Positions 23,613 through 34,295 of a DNA stretch of 37,084 nt are shown one piece after another (the first letter of the stretch is position 1; each line of letters opens with the position of its first letter). Source of the stretch: an uncultured Alistipes sp. GTDB taxonomy: Bacteria > Bacteroidota > Bacteroidia > Bacteroidales > Rikenellaceae. A program made the translations under genes and the position numbers. The notes under the pieces are model-generated. The model saw nothing but the letters and a program-made list of their open reading frames with translations, did no database searches and was not told the DNA's origin. The stretch covers positions 1 through 37,084 of the forward strand of contig CAUDHE010000011.1 in the NCBI GenBank assembly GCA_958449275.1, in the 5' to 3' direction.

Positions 23613-25754
23613 TCAGCGCAGGTAATCCTCGAAGTAGTTCGTTATTTTATTATATAGGTGTACCGCGTCGCGGCCGAATACGTTGTGCTCGGCGCAGGGG
23701 TAGGGGAAATAGTCCACCTGCACGTTATTCTTTATGCACTCGCGCACGAAGCTGAGCGAATGCTCCCACACTACGGTGTTGTCTATCGCACCCTGACAGA
23801 TGAGCAGTTTGCCGCGCAGATCCTTGGCCTTATTGATGAGGCTCGTGGCGGCGAAACCCTCGGGGTTGTTGTGGGTGTTGTCCATGTAGCGCTCGCCGTA
23901 CATCACCTCGTACCATTTCCAGTCGATCACGGGACCGCCCGCCACACCTGCTTTGAACACATCGGGGTAGTTGGTCATGAGCGATATGGTCATGTAGCCG
24001 CCGTAGCTCCAGCCGTGTACACCCACGCGGTCGCGGTCGGTCCACGGTTGCGACAGCAGCCACTCCAGGCCTGCCATCTGGTCGGCCATCTCGCACTGTC
24101 CGCAGCGGCGGTGGATGGCTTTCTCGTACTCGGCGCCGCGGTTCGACGTGCCGCGGTTGTCCATCACGAACACCACGTATCCGCGCTGGGCCATGTACAT
24201 CTCCCAGCGGCGCAGCAGACCCTGATAGCTGTTGCGTACCATCTGCGAGTGAGGACCTCCGTAGACGTAGAGAATCACGGGATATTTCTTCGCAGGATCG
24301 AAGTCGAGCGGCTTGATGAGGCGGTAGTAGTTGTCGAATTTGCCGTCGGCGCTCTTCACCGAGCCCAGCGATATCTCGGCGAAATCGAAGCCCTCGGTGG
24401 GATCGGGAGCGCGGAACAGCTCACGTGCGGGCTTGCCGTCGCTGCGGCCCAATTCCACTACGCGGGGAACTCGGAGCGACGAATAGGTGTCGAGGAAGTA
24501 ACGGCCGCTGCGGCTGACGGCCACGTCGTGCCATCCCTCGGCGGCGGTCAGGCGGGTCTGCTTGCCCGTGGCCAGATCGACTTTGAAAAGGTGATTCTCT
24601 ATGGGCGACACCTCGGCCGAGGTGTAATAGACGTGTTTGTCGTCCTGCGCCACGTATTTCACGTCGGCGTCGGTCGCAGTGAGGCGTTTGATTACGCCTT
24701 CGTCGTTGCAGAGATAGAGGTTTCGGTATCCGTCGCGGTTATCGGTGTCGTAGATGAAGCGCGAGGGATCGCCATGCAGGAACACCAGCGTATACTGCGG
24801 CTCGACGAAACGGTCGTTATGCTCGGCGAGAACCTGACGGACGAATTCTCCCGTCGCGGCGTCGTAGATGTTGAGGTGCATGTTCTTCTGCGGGCGGTCG
24901 AGCACCTGGATGTAGATGCGGCGAGAGTCGGGCGACCACGTTATGTTGGTCAGGTAGCGTTCGTCGTCGAAATCGGTGACCTTCATGTAGACCGTCTCGC
25001 CCGAGGCGATGTCGTAGACTCCGAGGCTGACGTGTTCCGACGCCATGCCGTTCATGGGATACTTTATGTTGCGCAGCGAACCCGTGCGGGTGGTTATGTC
25101 GAGGAGCGGGAAATCGGTTACGCGCGATTCGTCCTTGCGATAGAAGGCTATCTTGGTTGCGTCGGGCGAGAAGAATATGCCGTTCGAAATGCCGAACTCG
25201 TTGCGGCTCACGCTCTGTCCGCAGACTATGTTTTTGTCGTCGTACGAGGTTACGGCGCGTTCGCGCCCGTCGACGAAGCAATAGAGATTGTTCTCGCGCG
25301 TGTAGGCGTATATGCCGCCTTTGCCGCCTTGCCGCGTGAGGTCGGCTCCCGCGGGGATCTTGTAAGAATCGGCCACCGTGCGGCTCTTGAGATCGATCAC
25401 GTTGCGCATGCCGTGCGCTGCGACGGCCAGCGAGGTATCGTCATCGAACGCATACGGAGGGAAAGTCTTGAAATCGGTCGAGAGCAGGGCATTGAGTTCG
25501 TCGAGCGTCAGGAGCGTGCGGCGCTTGCCCGTGCGTGCGTCGGTGGCGGTCAATGCGTTCTGTTCTACGGATGCGTAGCTGTCGCTCTCGCCGATCCACC
25601 TCACGGGGTAGGTTTTGGGCGAAAGGTCGCGGTTGAGAACCACATCCTCCATTGTCAAAAGACGGCCTTCGTGCGATTGCGCCGTCGCCGCAGGGATTGT
25701 CATAAGCATGGTTGCCGCGAGCGTGGCGGCGATAAGTGATATTTTTTTCTTCAT
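23613..25754 (-). CDS. S9 family peptidase, dipeptidyl-peptidase IV type
   Basis: A 713-residue exported serine peptidase that probably removes N-terminal dipeptides (Xaa-Pro) in the periplasm or at the surface. A signal peptide (about 1-25, ending TAQ) leads into a beta-propeller domain (about 40-450). The alpha/beta hydrolase domain has Ser583 in HGWSYGGYM, Asp658 in QGAIDNTV and His690 in CAEHNVFG. This order and spacing, and HLYNKITNYFEDYL at the C terminus, fit DPP-IV. The propeller contains the usual substrate-binding segment MNGMASEHVSLGVYD. It appears monocistronic, with its own terminator. Confidence 0.93.
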   Translation of the reverse strand: MKKKISLIAATLAATMLMTIPAATAQSHEGRLLTMEDVVLNRDLSPKTYPVRWIGESDSYASVEQNALTATDARTGKRRTLLTLDELNALLSTDFKTFPPYAFDDDTSLAVAAHGMRNVIDLKSRTVADSYKIPAGADLTRQGGKGGIYAYTRENNLYCFVDGRERAVTSYDDKNIVCGQSVSRNEFGISNGIFFSPDATKIAFYRKDESRVTDFPLLDITTRTGSLRNIKYPMNGMASEHVSLGVYDIASGETVYMKVTDFDDERYLTNITWSPDSRRIYIQVLDRPQKNMHLNIYDAATGEFVRQVLAEHNDRFVEPQYTLVFLHGDPSRFIYDTDNRDGYRNLYLCNDEGVIKRLTATDADVKYVAQDDKHVYYTSAEVSPIENHLFKVDLATGKQTRLTAAEGWHDVAVSRSGRYFLDTYSSLRVPRVVELGRSDGKPARELFRAPDPTEGFDFAEISLGSVKSADGKFDNYYRLIKPLDFDPAKKYPVILYVYGGPHSQMVRNSYQGLLRRWEMYMAQRGYVVFVMDNRGTSNRGAEYEKAIHRRCGQCEMADQMAGLEWLLSQPWTDRDRVGVHGWSYGGYMTISLMTNYPDVFKAGVAGGPVIDWKWYEVMYGERYMDNTHNNPEGFAATSLINKAKDLRGKLLICQGAIDNTVVWEHSLSFVRECIKNNVQVDYFPYPCAEHNVFGRDAVHLYNKITNYFEDYLR

Positions 25755-25791
25755 TTCGAGTTTGAGTTATTCGTCGTTGTCATTCCGATTG

Positions 25792-25822
25792 CGAAAATAG
25801 GGAAAATCGCGGAGAAATCCAA
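25792..25822 (-). promoter_or_regulatory. Possible promoter of the peptidase gene
   Basis: Minus-strand TTG (25822-25820), 20 bases, then TATTTTCG (25799-25792), one mismatch from TAnnTTTG. Confidence 0.4.
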
Positions 25823-25863
25823 TTCGTCCCCGCAGGCTGCATCCCGAATTCGAAATATGCCGA

Positions 25864-26517
25864 TTACTTTTCCGCCAGTCCTGCCGCGACTATGGCTTCG
25901 GCCAGCGTGAAGTCGTCGGGGTAGTCTATGTCCATGCTCTCGATGCGATCGGTGACGGCCATGTAGGGGCGGACACCTATGCGGCGGCGCATGTCGCGCC
26001 ATACTTCGCGGCGGAAGACGAAGAATGCCGATGTCTCCACGAATACGGGCTCCAGATCCTGCGTGCGGGGTACGCGTTCGGGTGAATAGTTGAGCGTTTT
26101 TCCCTCGTACCAGGCGAACGTCTGTATTCGTTCTGCGCTGAAAGCCGAATCGTAACGACCGCTCTCCACTCGGGCTACGGCGTCGTCGACGGTCGCGCTG
26201 CGTATGAACGGCGACGTGGCATGTGCCAGCACGTATATGTCGGCCTCCACCTCGCGCGTGAAAGCGTCGTATATCTCCTCGCCCAGCGTCGAATCGGAAT
26301 CGAGCGCCGGATCGCGGTGCAGGAATCGCACTCCGTCGGGCAGATATCGTTCGAGGTCGGGATCGCTGCAATATACGTACACCTCGTCGATGCGCTCGCA
26401 GCGTCGCAGCGTGTCGAGAATGAAGGTCATGAGCGGCCGTCCGCCGAGCAGACGCAGGTTTTTGCCCTCGACGCGGCGGCTGTTGAGTCTTATCGGAACG
26501 AATGCTGCTGTTTTCAT
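25864..26517 (-). CDS. Acylneuraminate cytidylyltransferase-like protein
   Basis: A 217-residue nucleotidyltransferase of the NeuA/PseF/KdsB group, which activates sugars such as sialic, pseudaminic or similar acids with CTP. The N-terminal nucleotide-binding motif reads VPIRLNSRRVEGKNLR (compare PARGGSKRxxxKN). RPLMTFILDTL, VYVYCSDPDLERYL and LAHATSPFIRS follow as in the family. Which sugar is used cannot be told. The only related neighbour is the LuxE/PaaK-like gene about 100 bases upstream; no other nonulosonic acid or capsule genes lie in the window. Confidence 0.82.
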   Translation of the reverse strand: MKTAAFVPIRLNSRRVEGKNLRLLGGRPLMTFILDTLRRCERIDEVYVYCSDPDLERYLPDGVRFLHRDPALDSDSTLGEEIYDAFTREVEADIYVLAHATSPFIRSATVDDAVARVESGRYDSAFSAERIQTFAWYEGKTLNYSPERVPRTQDLEPVFVETSAFFVFRREVWRDMRRRIGVRPYMAVTDRIESMDIDYPDDFTLAEAIVAAGLAEK

Positions 26518-26620
26518 GTTTGTACCGTTAATGTACGAATTAGTATTGTCCTGAAGTCGGTGTCGTGCTATATCGGCAATTCGCCGCCGCTCTGCGCGGC
26601 GGATTGATGGGAGCGGGACC

Positions 26621-27586
26621 TTATTGCACCAACAGATTGCAGCCCCTGATGTCGGCGCCCGTCAAACGACCCTCTATCGTGAACGAGCCGTCGGCCGCGA
26701 CGCACCCCACGTCTTGCGTGGCGATGAAGGCGCACGATCCGACGTTGGCCAGATCGATTATGTTTATCGCGCCGCGCGATCCTGCGGGCAGTATGCGCAG
26801 CGGATTGTTGACGTCTCTGGCGAACACGCGCATCCATGCGGGCGTGCGGAACACCCCTTCGCCCGATGAGTATGCCTGCGATGTCAGTTCGGCCATGCCG
26901 TACTCCGAGTGTATGCGTTCCACACCGAACGCTTCGGTGAGTATGCCGTGAAACTCGGCTTTGTCGAGCTCCTTGCGGCGGCCCTTCATGCCTCCCGTCT
27001 CCATTACGACGGTGTCGCGCAGCTTCGGTGCGTAACGTTCGGCCAGATCCCACAGCGCGTAACTTACTCCCAAGAGTATCTTGCGTTTGGGATCGCGTGC
27101 CATGTCGTCCAGCAGTTTTTCGTATTCGTCGAGGTAAAATCCTCCCGAGCCGCAACGGCGGATCAGTCGGTCGACCATGTAGACCAGCGACGAACCGTCG
27201 CGTTGCAGGTAGTTGGGCAGAAGTCCGTAGATACTCCACTCCTCGGCGGGGCCGTAGAAGTTCTCGAAAGCCTCGGTGAAGGCGCGTTCGTAGAGCGAGA
27301 GATCGGCCATCATGTGGCGCGACGGCTCGGTGCCGCCCGTGTTGCTCGACGTGAATATCTTCTCGGGTGCGCGTTCGCCGCAGTAGACCTCCCGTGTTTT
27401 GAAAAACTCTATCGGCAGGAACGGTATCCGCTCCGTCTGCGTGACGGATGCGGGATCTGTCCCCAGCAGCGATATGTAACGCCCATAGGGTTCGCATCGT
27501 TCGGCCTGAATGCGGAACAGCTCCAAGGCGACGCGGCGGAAATCATCGTCGTCGGCTATATCGAATATGCGGTCGTGATCGATCAT
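26621..27586 (-). CDS. LuxE/PaaK-like acyl-adenylating protein
   Basis: A 321-residue member of the ANL-related acyl-protein synthetase (LuxE) family. The phosphate-binding motif is TSSNTGGTEPSRHM (79-92), followed by VVMETGGMKGRRKEL, HSEYGMAELTSQAY (A5-like) and GRLTGADIRGCN (A8-like). These proteins activate a carboxylic acid as an adenylate and transfer it to a thiol. In Bacteroidetes, LuxE-like genes often sit near surface-sugar genes, so a role in modifying a sugar or carrier together with the next cytidylyltransferase is possible. The true substrate is unknown. It follows infC after 93 bases, which include an inverted repeat (CTCCGAAA 27620-27627 with TTTCGGAG 27657-27664). Confidence 0.8.
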   Translation of the reverse strand: MIDHDRIFDIADDDDFRRVALELFRIQAERCEPYGRYISLLGTDPASVTQTERIPFLPIEFFKTREVYCGERAPEKIFTSSNTGGTEPSRHMMADLSLYERAFTEAFENFYGPAEEWSIYGLLPNYLQRDGSSLVYMVDRLIRRCGSGGFYLDEYEKLLDDMARDPKRKILLGVSYALWDLAERYAPKLRDTVVMETGGMKGRRKELDKAEFHGILTEAFGVERIHSEYGMAELTSQAYSSGEGVFRTPAWMRVFARDVNNPLRILPAGSRGAINIIDLANVGSCAFIATQDVGCVAADGSFTIEGRLTGADIRGCNLLVQ

Positions 27587-27679
27587 CTCTTCGTCGTTGG
27601 CGGTTGCATATTGAACACGCTCCGAAACCGGAGGTCGACCGTGGGCCGGCTTCCGATTTCGGAGGCGTTCGACTTGGTG

Positions 27680-28288
27680 TTATTGTTTCTTGTTCTTGGG
27701 CGCAAGAATCATGTTCATCTTCTTGCCGTCGAGCTTGGGCATAAGCTCCACCTTGGCTATCTCCTCCAAATCGGTGGCGAATCGCAGCAGCAGGATTTCG
27801 CCCTGCTCCTTGAATACGATCGAGCGGCCTCGGAACACCACGTAAGCCTTCACCTTGGCTCCCTCCTTGAGGAAATTTTCGGCGTGCTTGAGCTTGAAAT
27901 TGTAGTCGTGGTCGTCGGTCTGAGGTCCGAAACGAATCTCCTTCACCACTACCTTCACCTGCTTGGCCTTGATCTCCTTGGCCTTGCGCTTCTGCTGGTA
28001 GAGGAACTTCTGGTAGTCGGCAATGCGGCATACGGGCGGCTCGGCTTTGGGGGAGATCTCGATCAGATCCATCTCCATCTCTTCGGCCATTGCGAGAGCC
28101 TGCCTGATGGGCACCACGAGATTAGGTTCCACGTTATCGCCTACGAGGCGCACCGTGGGAGCCGTAATTTCATTGTTGGTGCGATGGGGATTCTCTTTTT
28201 CGGGGCGTCTGCCTCGCATCCCCTGTTGAGTTTTGATTCCGCCGCCCGAATAGGGTCGGGGCGAAAACGGTCTTTTCGTGATTGCCAA
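27680..28288 (-). CDS. infC: Translation initiation factor IF-3
   Basis: Binds the 30S subunit, blocks premature 50S joining and checks the initiator tRNA and start codon. The protein has the N-terminal domain (NNEITAPTVRLVGDNVEPNL), the linker (LYQQKRKAKEIKAKQVKVVVKEIRFGPQTDDHDYN) and the C-terminal domain (FLKEGAKVKAYVVFRGRS). The 202-residue reading starts with TTG at 28288 (MAITKRPFSP), which resembles the MAI start I recall for IF-3 of related bacteria. An in-frame ATT lies at 28297, and the first in-frame ATG (28219) would give 179 residues. A rare start codon would match the self-regulation known for infC elsewhere. It follows thrS, but rpmI and rplT are not downstream. Confidence 0.93.
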   Translation of the reverse strand: MAITKRPFSPRPYSGGGIKTQQGMRGRRPEKENPHRTNNEITAPTVRLVGDNVEPNLVVPIRQALAMAEEMEMDLIEISPKAEPPVCRIADYQKFLYQQKRKAKEIKAKQVKVVVKEIRFGPQTDDHDYNFKLKHAENFLKEGAKVKAYVVFRGRSIVFKEQGEILLLRFATDLEEIAKVELMPKLDGKKMNMILAPKNKKQ

Positions 28289-28346
28289 ATTAGTAATCGT
28301 TTGATTTGTTGTACTGTTTGTTTATGTTTTGCGCGTCGCGCATCGT

Positions 28347-30293
<1,947 letters not shown>

Positions 30294-30382
30294 CGTGTTT
30301 TATTTTAAGTTTTGCCGCTGCCGACGCTTCCACAATTACGAGACGGAATACATCGGTCCGACGGCGTTCTTTCTTATTCTTT

Positions 30383-31471
30383 CTACTCTTCGGTCTCGGG
30401 CAGTTTCAGATCCTTCACCGACACGTCGCGGCCCTTGTCGCGCTCGAATCGTTGCAGCGGATTGCGGGTCCACTCCTGACGGCGGCGACGGTTGCGGACT
30501 ATGTCCGTGGCCGTGTAGATGGCGTTGCGCATCGATTGGGCGTCGGCCATGGCCTTGCCCGCTATGTCGTAGGCGGTGCCGTGGTCGGGCGAGGTGCGCA
30601 CCACGGGCAGTCCTGCCGTGAAGTTCACACCGTCGGGCGAAATAGTCTTGAACGGCGTGAGCCCCTGATCGTGATACATGGCCAACACGGCGTCGTATTT
30701 GGCGTAGCCTCCGCCGCCGAAAAGGCCGTCGGCGGGGAAAGGACCGAATGCCAGAATGCCTTCGGCGAAAGCCTGCTCGATAGCGGGTTTTATGATGTTC
30801 TGCTCCTCGCTGCCGAGCATTCCGCCCTCGCCCGCATGGGGATTGAGAGCCAGCACGGCTATGCGCGGCTCCACGATGCCGAAATCATTTATGAGCGATT
30901 CGCGCAGAGTGGAGAGCGAACGCACGATCTTCTCTTTCGTGATGCTCGCGCTCACCTCGGCCATCGGGATGTGGATGGTCACCAGACCCACTCTGAGGCG
31001 GTCGCTGCACATTATCATCATCGGCTCGCCTCCGAAACGGTCGGCGAAATATTCGGTGTGGCCCGTAAAGCGGAAATCGTCGCTCTGCGCCGTCTCCTTG
31101 TTGATCGGGGCGGTCACCACGGCATCCAGCGCACCCGTTTTCAGGTCGCGTGCGGCAGTCTCCAAAGCCTCCACCGCAGCTCTGCCCGCCTCGGGCGAGG
31201 GGGTGCCGAGCGTGGGTTCTGTTTCGCCGCACTTCACCAGGTTGATCTTTCCGCGTCGCGCTTCGTCGGCCGAAGCCACGATATTGAACTGCACTTTATG
31301 CTCCTCGTCGAGCGTGGCGGCGTGGGCCGCGGCAGCTTTCTGCGACCCGTAGATTACGGGGGTAAAGAGTTCGGCTATGCGTGCGTCGGCGAAGGTGCGG
31401 AGTATTACCTCCCAGCCTATGCCGTCGGCGTCGCCTTGCGTGATTCCTATTTTGAGTCTTTGATCCGACAT
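30383..31471 (-). CDS. pdxA: 4-hydroxythreonine-4-phosphate dehydrogenase
   Basis: Oxidises 4-phosphohydroxy-L-threonine in the DXP-dependent pathway to pyridoxal 5'-phosphate. The 362-residue protein opens with IGITQGDADGIGWEV. It carries the metal-site histidines in FRFTGHTEYFADRF, ALNPHAGEGG and MYHDQGLTPFK, followed by GTAYDIAGKAMAD, all typical of PdxA. A charged C-terminal tail of about 40 residues (NRRRRQEW) extends past the usual end. I prefer the ATG at 31471 because the upstream in-frame TTG is inside a TAnnTTTG promoter box. Probably co-transcribed with thrS. Confidence 0.95.
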   Translation of the reverse strand: MSDQRLKIGITQGDADGIGWEVILRTFADARIAELFTPVIYGSQKAAAAHAATLDEEHKVQFNIVASADEARRGKINLVKCGETEPTLGTPSPEAGRAAVEALETAARDLKTGALDAVVTAPINKETAQSDDFRFTGHTEYFADRFGGEPMMIMCSDRLRVGLVTIHIPMAEVSASITKEKIVRSLSTLRESLINDFGIVEPRIAVLALNPHAGEGGMLGSEEQNIIKPAIEQAFAEGILAFGPFPADGLFGGGGYAKYDAVLAMYHDQGLTPFKTISPDGVNFTAGLPVVRTSPDHGTAYDIAGKAMADAQSMRNAIYTATDIVRNRRRRQEWTRNPLQRFERDKGRDVSVKDLKLPETEE

Positions 31472-31495
31472 TTCGTTATGCTTGTTTTCAACTTG

Positions 31496-31503
31496 CAAAT
31501 ATA
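31496..31503 (-). promoter_or_regulatory. -7 promoter box of pdxA
   Basis: TATATTTG on the minus strand, an exact TAnnTTTG, 25 bases before the pdxA ATG and just after the preceding methyltransferase stop. No -33 TTG at the usual distance is obvious. Confidence 0.5.
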
Positions 31504-31520
31504 CGAATTATTTCCAATTA

Positions 31521-32288
31521 TCAGCCGATTAAGGCGTGTAATGACTCCCCGTTCGCCGTTCGTCGGCGAAATTCCGAGCACGCTATGCCCGCGGCCATCG
31601 CCACGTTGAGCGATTCGGAGCCTCGGCGGTCGGCGGGGTAGGAGGGTATCGACAGGCGTCGGGTGAGCGTCTCGGCACATTCGGCCGATATTCCGCGGCC
31701 CTCGTTGCCCATCACTATCACTCCCGAATCGCCGAGCGGCGTACGGTATATGTCGTCGCCGTCGAGCACCGTGCCGTAGACCGCGATGCCTTGCGCCGCG
31801 GTGCGGGAGAGGAAGTCGGCGAGCGGCAGATAGTGTACCCTTACGCGCAATATGGCTCCCATCGTGGCCTGCACGACCTTGGGATTGTAGAGGTCGGCCG
31901 AATCCTCGGAGCAGAATATATCGTCGATGCCGAACCAATCGGCCAAACGGACTATGGTGCCCATGTTTCCCGGGTTTTGCACTCCGTCCAGAGCGAGCGT
32001 GAGGCGGTCGGCGGGGGCCGTGTCGGGCGTGGCGTAACGCGGTTGCTCTACCACGGCGAGAGAATCCGATGCCGTTTTGAGCGACGATATGCGCTCCATT
32101 TCGTGCGGGGAAACACGTTCGGAGCGGCCGTCGAAAACCCCGTCGAGGGCGTACAGTTTTCTCACTTCGAGCGGCGAGGCGAGGATTTCGCCCACGAGTT
32201 TCGCCCCCTCGGCCGTGAATAGTCCGTTTTCCCGTCGGGCGCGTTTGTCGGCCAGCGAGCGGACGAATTGTATCTCAGCCTTTGTCAT
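31521..32288 (-). CDS. TrmH/SpoU family RNA 2'-O-methyltransferase
   Basis: A 255-residue SPOUT-class methyltransferase acting on rRNA or tRNA with S-adenosylmethionine. An N-terminal substrate-binding region (FTAEGAKLVGEILAS) precedes the three SpoU motifs: DGVQNPGNMGTIVRLADWFG, VIVMGNEGRGIS and SLNVAMAAGIACSEFRR. The modified nucleotide cannot be told. The reading frame starts inside the end of the RNase Z gene (14-base overlap), so the two are translationally coupled. Confidence 0.92.
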   Translation of the reverse strand: MTKAEIQFVRSLADKRARRENGLFTAEGAKLVGEILASPLEVRKLYALDGVFDGRSERVSPHEMERISSLKTASDSLAVVEQPRYATPDTAPADRLTLALDGVQNPGNMGTIVRLADWFGIDDIFCSEDSADLYNPKVVQATMGAILRVRVHYLPLADFLSRTAAQGIAVYGTVLDGDDIYRTPLGDSGVIVMGNEGRGISAECAETLTRRLSIPSYPADRRGSESLNVAMAAGIACSEFRRRTANGESLHALIG

Positions 32289-33210
32289 TGCGTTTGGGTT
32301 CTATGGTGAATGTCTCGCCTTCGCGGGCGATGTCGGTGGCGGGGAATACGGTCCGCGCCTCCTCCAGCAGGGGTTGCAGATCCTTGTAGCGCGAGGAGAA
32401 GTGGCCTATTATCAGCCTTCCCGCCGATGCTTTCGATGCCACGGCGGCGGCATCGGCCGTGGTGGCGTGGCCGCGTTCCTTGGCTATGCGTTTCTCGGCG
32501 GCGGCGTAAGTGGCCTCGTGATAGAGCAGGTCGACACCTTCGACCATGCCGGCCAGCCTCGCCGAATAGTTGGTGTCGGAGCAGTAGGCGTAGGCGGCGG
32601 ATTCGTAGGGGCGGTAGGTGATGTCGGCATTGCGCAGCGTCTCGCCCGAGTCGAGCGCAATATCCTCGCCGCGCTTGGCGGCGGCTATCTGCGCTATGGA
32701 GAGCCCGTAGCGTTCGATGCAGGACTTGCGTATGTTGAGCGGCGGCTGTTTCTGACGGAACAGATATCCCGCCGTCGGCACGCGGTGGCGCAGCGGCAGC
32801 GACCACACCTCGATCGTGTCGTTCTCGAATACGATGCGGTGTTTCGTGGTGTCGACCTCCACCCATTCGGGGGTGTAGGGCAGATCGCGGTCGAAAAACC
32901 GCAGGTGTGCCTCCAGCATATCGCCGAAAGGACGCGGCGCGTATATCTTAAGCGGCGTTCGGCGGCCGTAAAGCCCCAGCGTCGACAGCAGCGGAAAGAG
33001 TCCGAAAACATGGTCGCCGTGCAGATGCGATATGAACACGGCCCGCAGCTTCAGCGGCGATATGCCGTGACGGAACATCTGCCGCTGCACGCCCTCGCCC
33101 GCATCGACGAGGAACAGTTGTTCGTTGATGTTCACCGTCTGTGCCGATGGGTGGGCGTGGGCCGTCGGCTTGGCCGAGGCGTTGCCGAGTATGGTGACCG
33201 CTATCGACAT
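32275..33210 (-). CDS. rnz: Ribonuclease Z
   Basis: A metallo-beta-lactamase-fold endonuclease that removes 3' trailers from tRNA precursors. The 311-residue protein carries the zinc motif SHLHGDH (H62, H64, D66, H67), PLRHRVPTAGY, YCSDTNYS, YHEATY and IGHFSSRY in the usual order. KPTAHAHPSAQ near the N terminus replaces the flexible proline-rich loop of the family. Its ATG follows directly on the trxB stop codon with no gap. Confidence 0.95.
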   Translation of the reverse strand: MSIAVTILGNASAKPTAHAHPSAQTVNINEQLFLVDAGEGVQRQMFRHGISPLKLRAVFISHLHGDHVFGLFPLLSTLGLYGRRTPLKIYAPRPFGDMLEAHLRFFDRDLPYTPEWVEVDTTKHRIVFENDTIEVWSLPLRHRVPTAGYLFRQKQPPLNIRKSCIERYGLSIAQIAAAKRGEDIALDSGETLRNADITYRPYESAAYAYCSDTNYSARLAGMVEGVDLLYHEATYAAAEKRIAKERGHATTADAAAVASKASAGRLIIGHFSSRYKDLQPLLEEARTVFPATDIAREGETFTIEPKRNDKG

Positions 33211-34134
33211 TTAGCGGCTCAGCAGAAAACGTTCGCAGTCGAGTGCGGCTATGCAGCCCGATCCCGCGGCCGTGATGGCCTGGCGGTAGTGGGGATCCTT
33301 TACGTCGCCCGCGGCGAATACGCCTTCTATGTCGGTTTTCGAAGTGCCCGCTCGGGTTACGATGTAGCCCTCGGCGTCGAGCACCAGTTTGCCTTGGAAC
33401 AGCTCGGTGTTGGGATGGTGTCCTATGGCGAGGAAGAATCCGCTGATGTCGATCGTCAGCTCCTTGCCCGACGCATGGCGCAGGCGCGCGCCCGTAACTC
33501 CGTCGTCGTCGCCCAGCACCTCGACGGTGTTGTATTCGAACAGTACTTCGATGTTGGGGGTGTTCATGACCCTCTCCTGCATGGCTTTCGAGGCGCGCAG
33601 GAACGGTTTTCGCACAATCATGTAGACCTTGCGGCATATGGAAGCCAGGTAGGATGCCTCCTCGCATGCCGTGTCGCCTCCGCCCACCACGGCCACGTCC
33701 TGCTTGCGGTAGAAGAAGCCGTCGCACGTGGCGCATGCGCTCACGCCCATGCCGCGGAAGCGCGCTTCCGACTCCAGTCCCAGGTATTTGGCCGAAGCTC
33801 CCGTGGCTATTATTATGCTTTCGGCTTCGAGGCGGTGCTCGCCGTCTACCGTGACGCGGAACGGACGATCGGAGAAGTCGACGTCGGTCACCGTGCCGAA
33901 ACGCACGTCGGCGCCGAAGCGTTGTGCCTGACGTTTCAGATCATCCATCATGGCCGTGCCGGCTATGCCCTCGGGATAACCCGGGAAATTCTCGATCTCG
34001 GTGGTGGTCGTAAGCTGTCCGCCCGGCTCTATGCCCTCGTAAACTATGGGGTTGAGGTTGGCGCGCGATGCGTATATGGCTGCGGTGTAGCCCGCGGGTC
34101 CGCTTCCTATGATAAGACATTTGGTCTGTTCCAT
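33211..34134 (-). CDS. trxB: Thioredoxin-disulfide reductase
   Basis: An FAD enzyme that passes electrons from NADPH to thioredoxin. In 307 residues it has the FAD motif CLIIGSGPAGYTAAIYASRA, the redox pair in SACATCDG and the NADPH motif VAVVGGGDTACEEASYL. The last FAD segment is GVFAAGDVKDPHYRQAITAAGSG. The length is normal when the ATG at 34134 is used; the longer reading upstream is not supported. It begins a trxB - rnz - methyltransferase unit in which the genes touch or overlap. Confidence 0.97.
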   Translation of the reverse strand: MEQTKCLIIGSGPAGYTAAIYASRANLNPIVYEGIEPGGQLTTTTEIENFPGYPEGIAGTAMMDDLKRQAQRFGADVRFGTVTDVDFSDRPFRVTVDGEHRLEAESIIIATGASAKYLGLESEARFRGMGVSACATCDGFFYRKQDVAVVGGGDTACEEASYLASICRKVYMIVRKPFLRASKAMQERVMNTPNIEVLFEYNTVEVLGDDDGVTGARLRHASGKELTIDISGFFLAIGHHPNTELFQGKLVLDAEGYIVTRAGTSKTDIEGVFAAGDVKDPHYRQAITAAGSGCIAALDCERFLLSR

Positions 34135-34174
34135 GAATTTTATGTTTTTCGTGTTCGTTGCGAAATTTAAATTG

Positions 34175-34205
34175 CAAGATACGTGTTTTCCGCGAAAAAC
34201 GCAAA
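34175..34205 (-). promoter_or_regulatory. Probable promoter of trxB
   Basis: Minus-strand TTTG (34205-34202), 20 bases, then TATCTTG (34181-34175), which lacks one T of TAnnTTTG. Predicted leader of about 35 bases. Confidence 0.5.
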
Positions 34206-34295
34206 TTATTTGCCGAAAGCATCCTGTTTGCGCTTTGCGAGGCAGCGGAGGATTGCGGTTCGCTGAAGCCGCACGGATTGCCGAAAACGGCAGTC

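Noticed and set aside
23658..25739. A 693-codon open frame antisense to the DPP-IV-type peptidase
   Set aside because: No motif or plausible composition. The sense strand encodes a full peptidase with its catalytic triad.
30294..30382. Threonine attenuator or T-box ahead of thrS
   Set aside because: The only micro-ORF is about five codons with no Thr run. There is no terminator with a T run and no T-box core.
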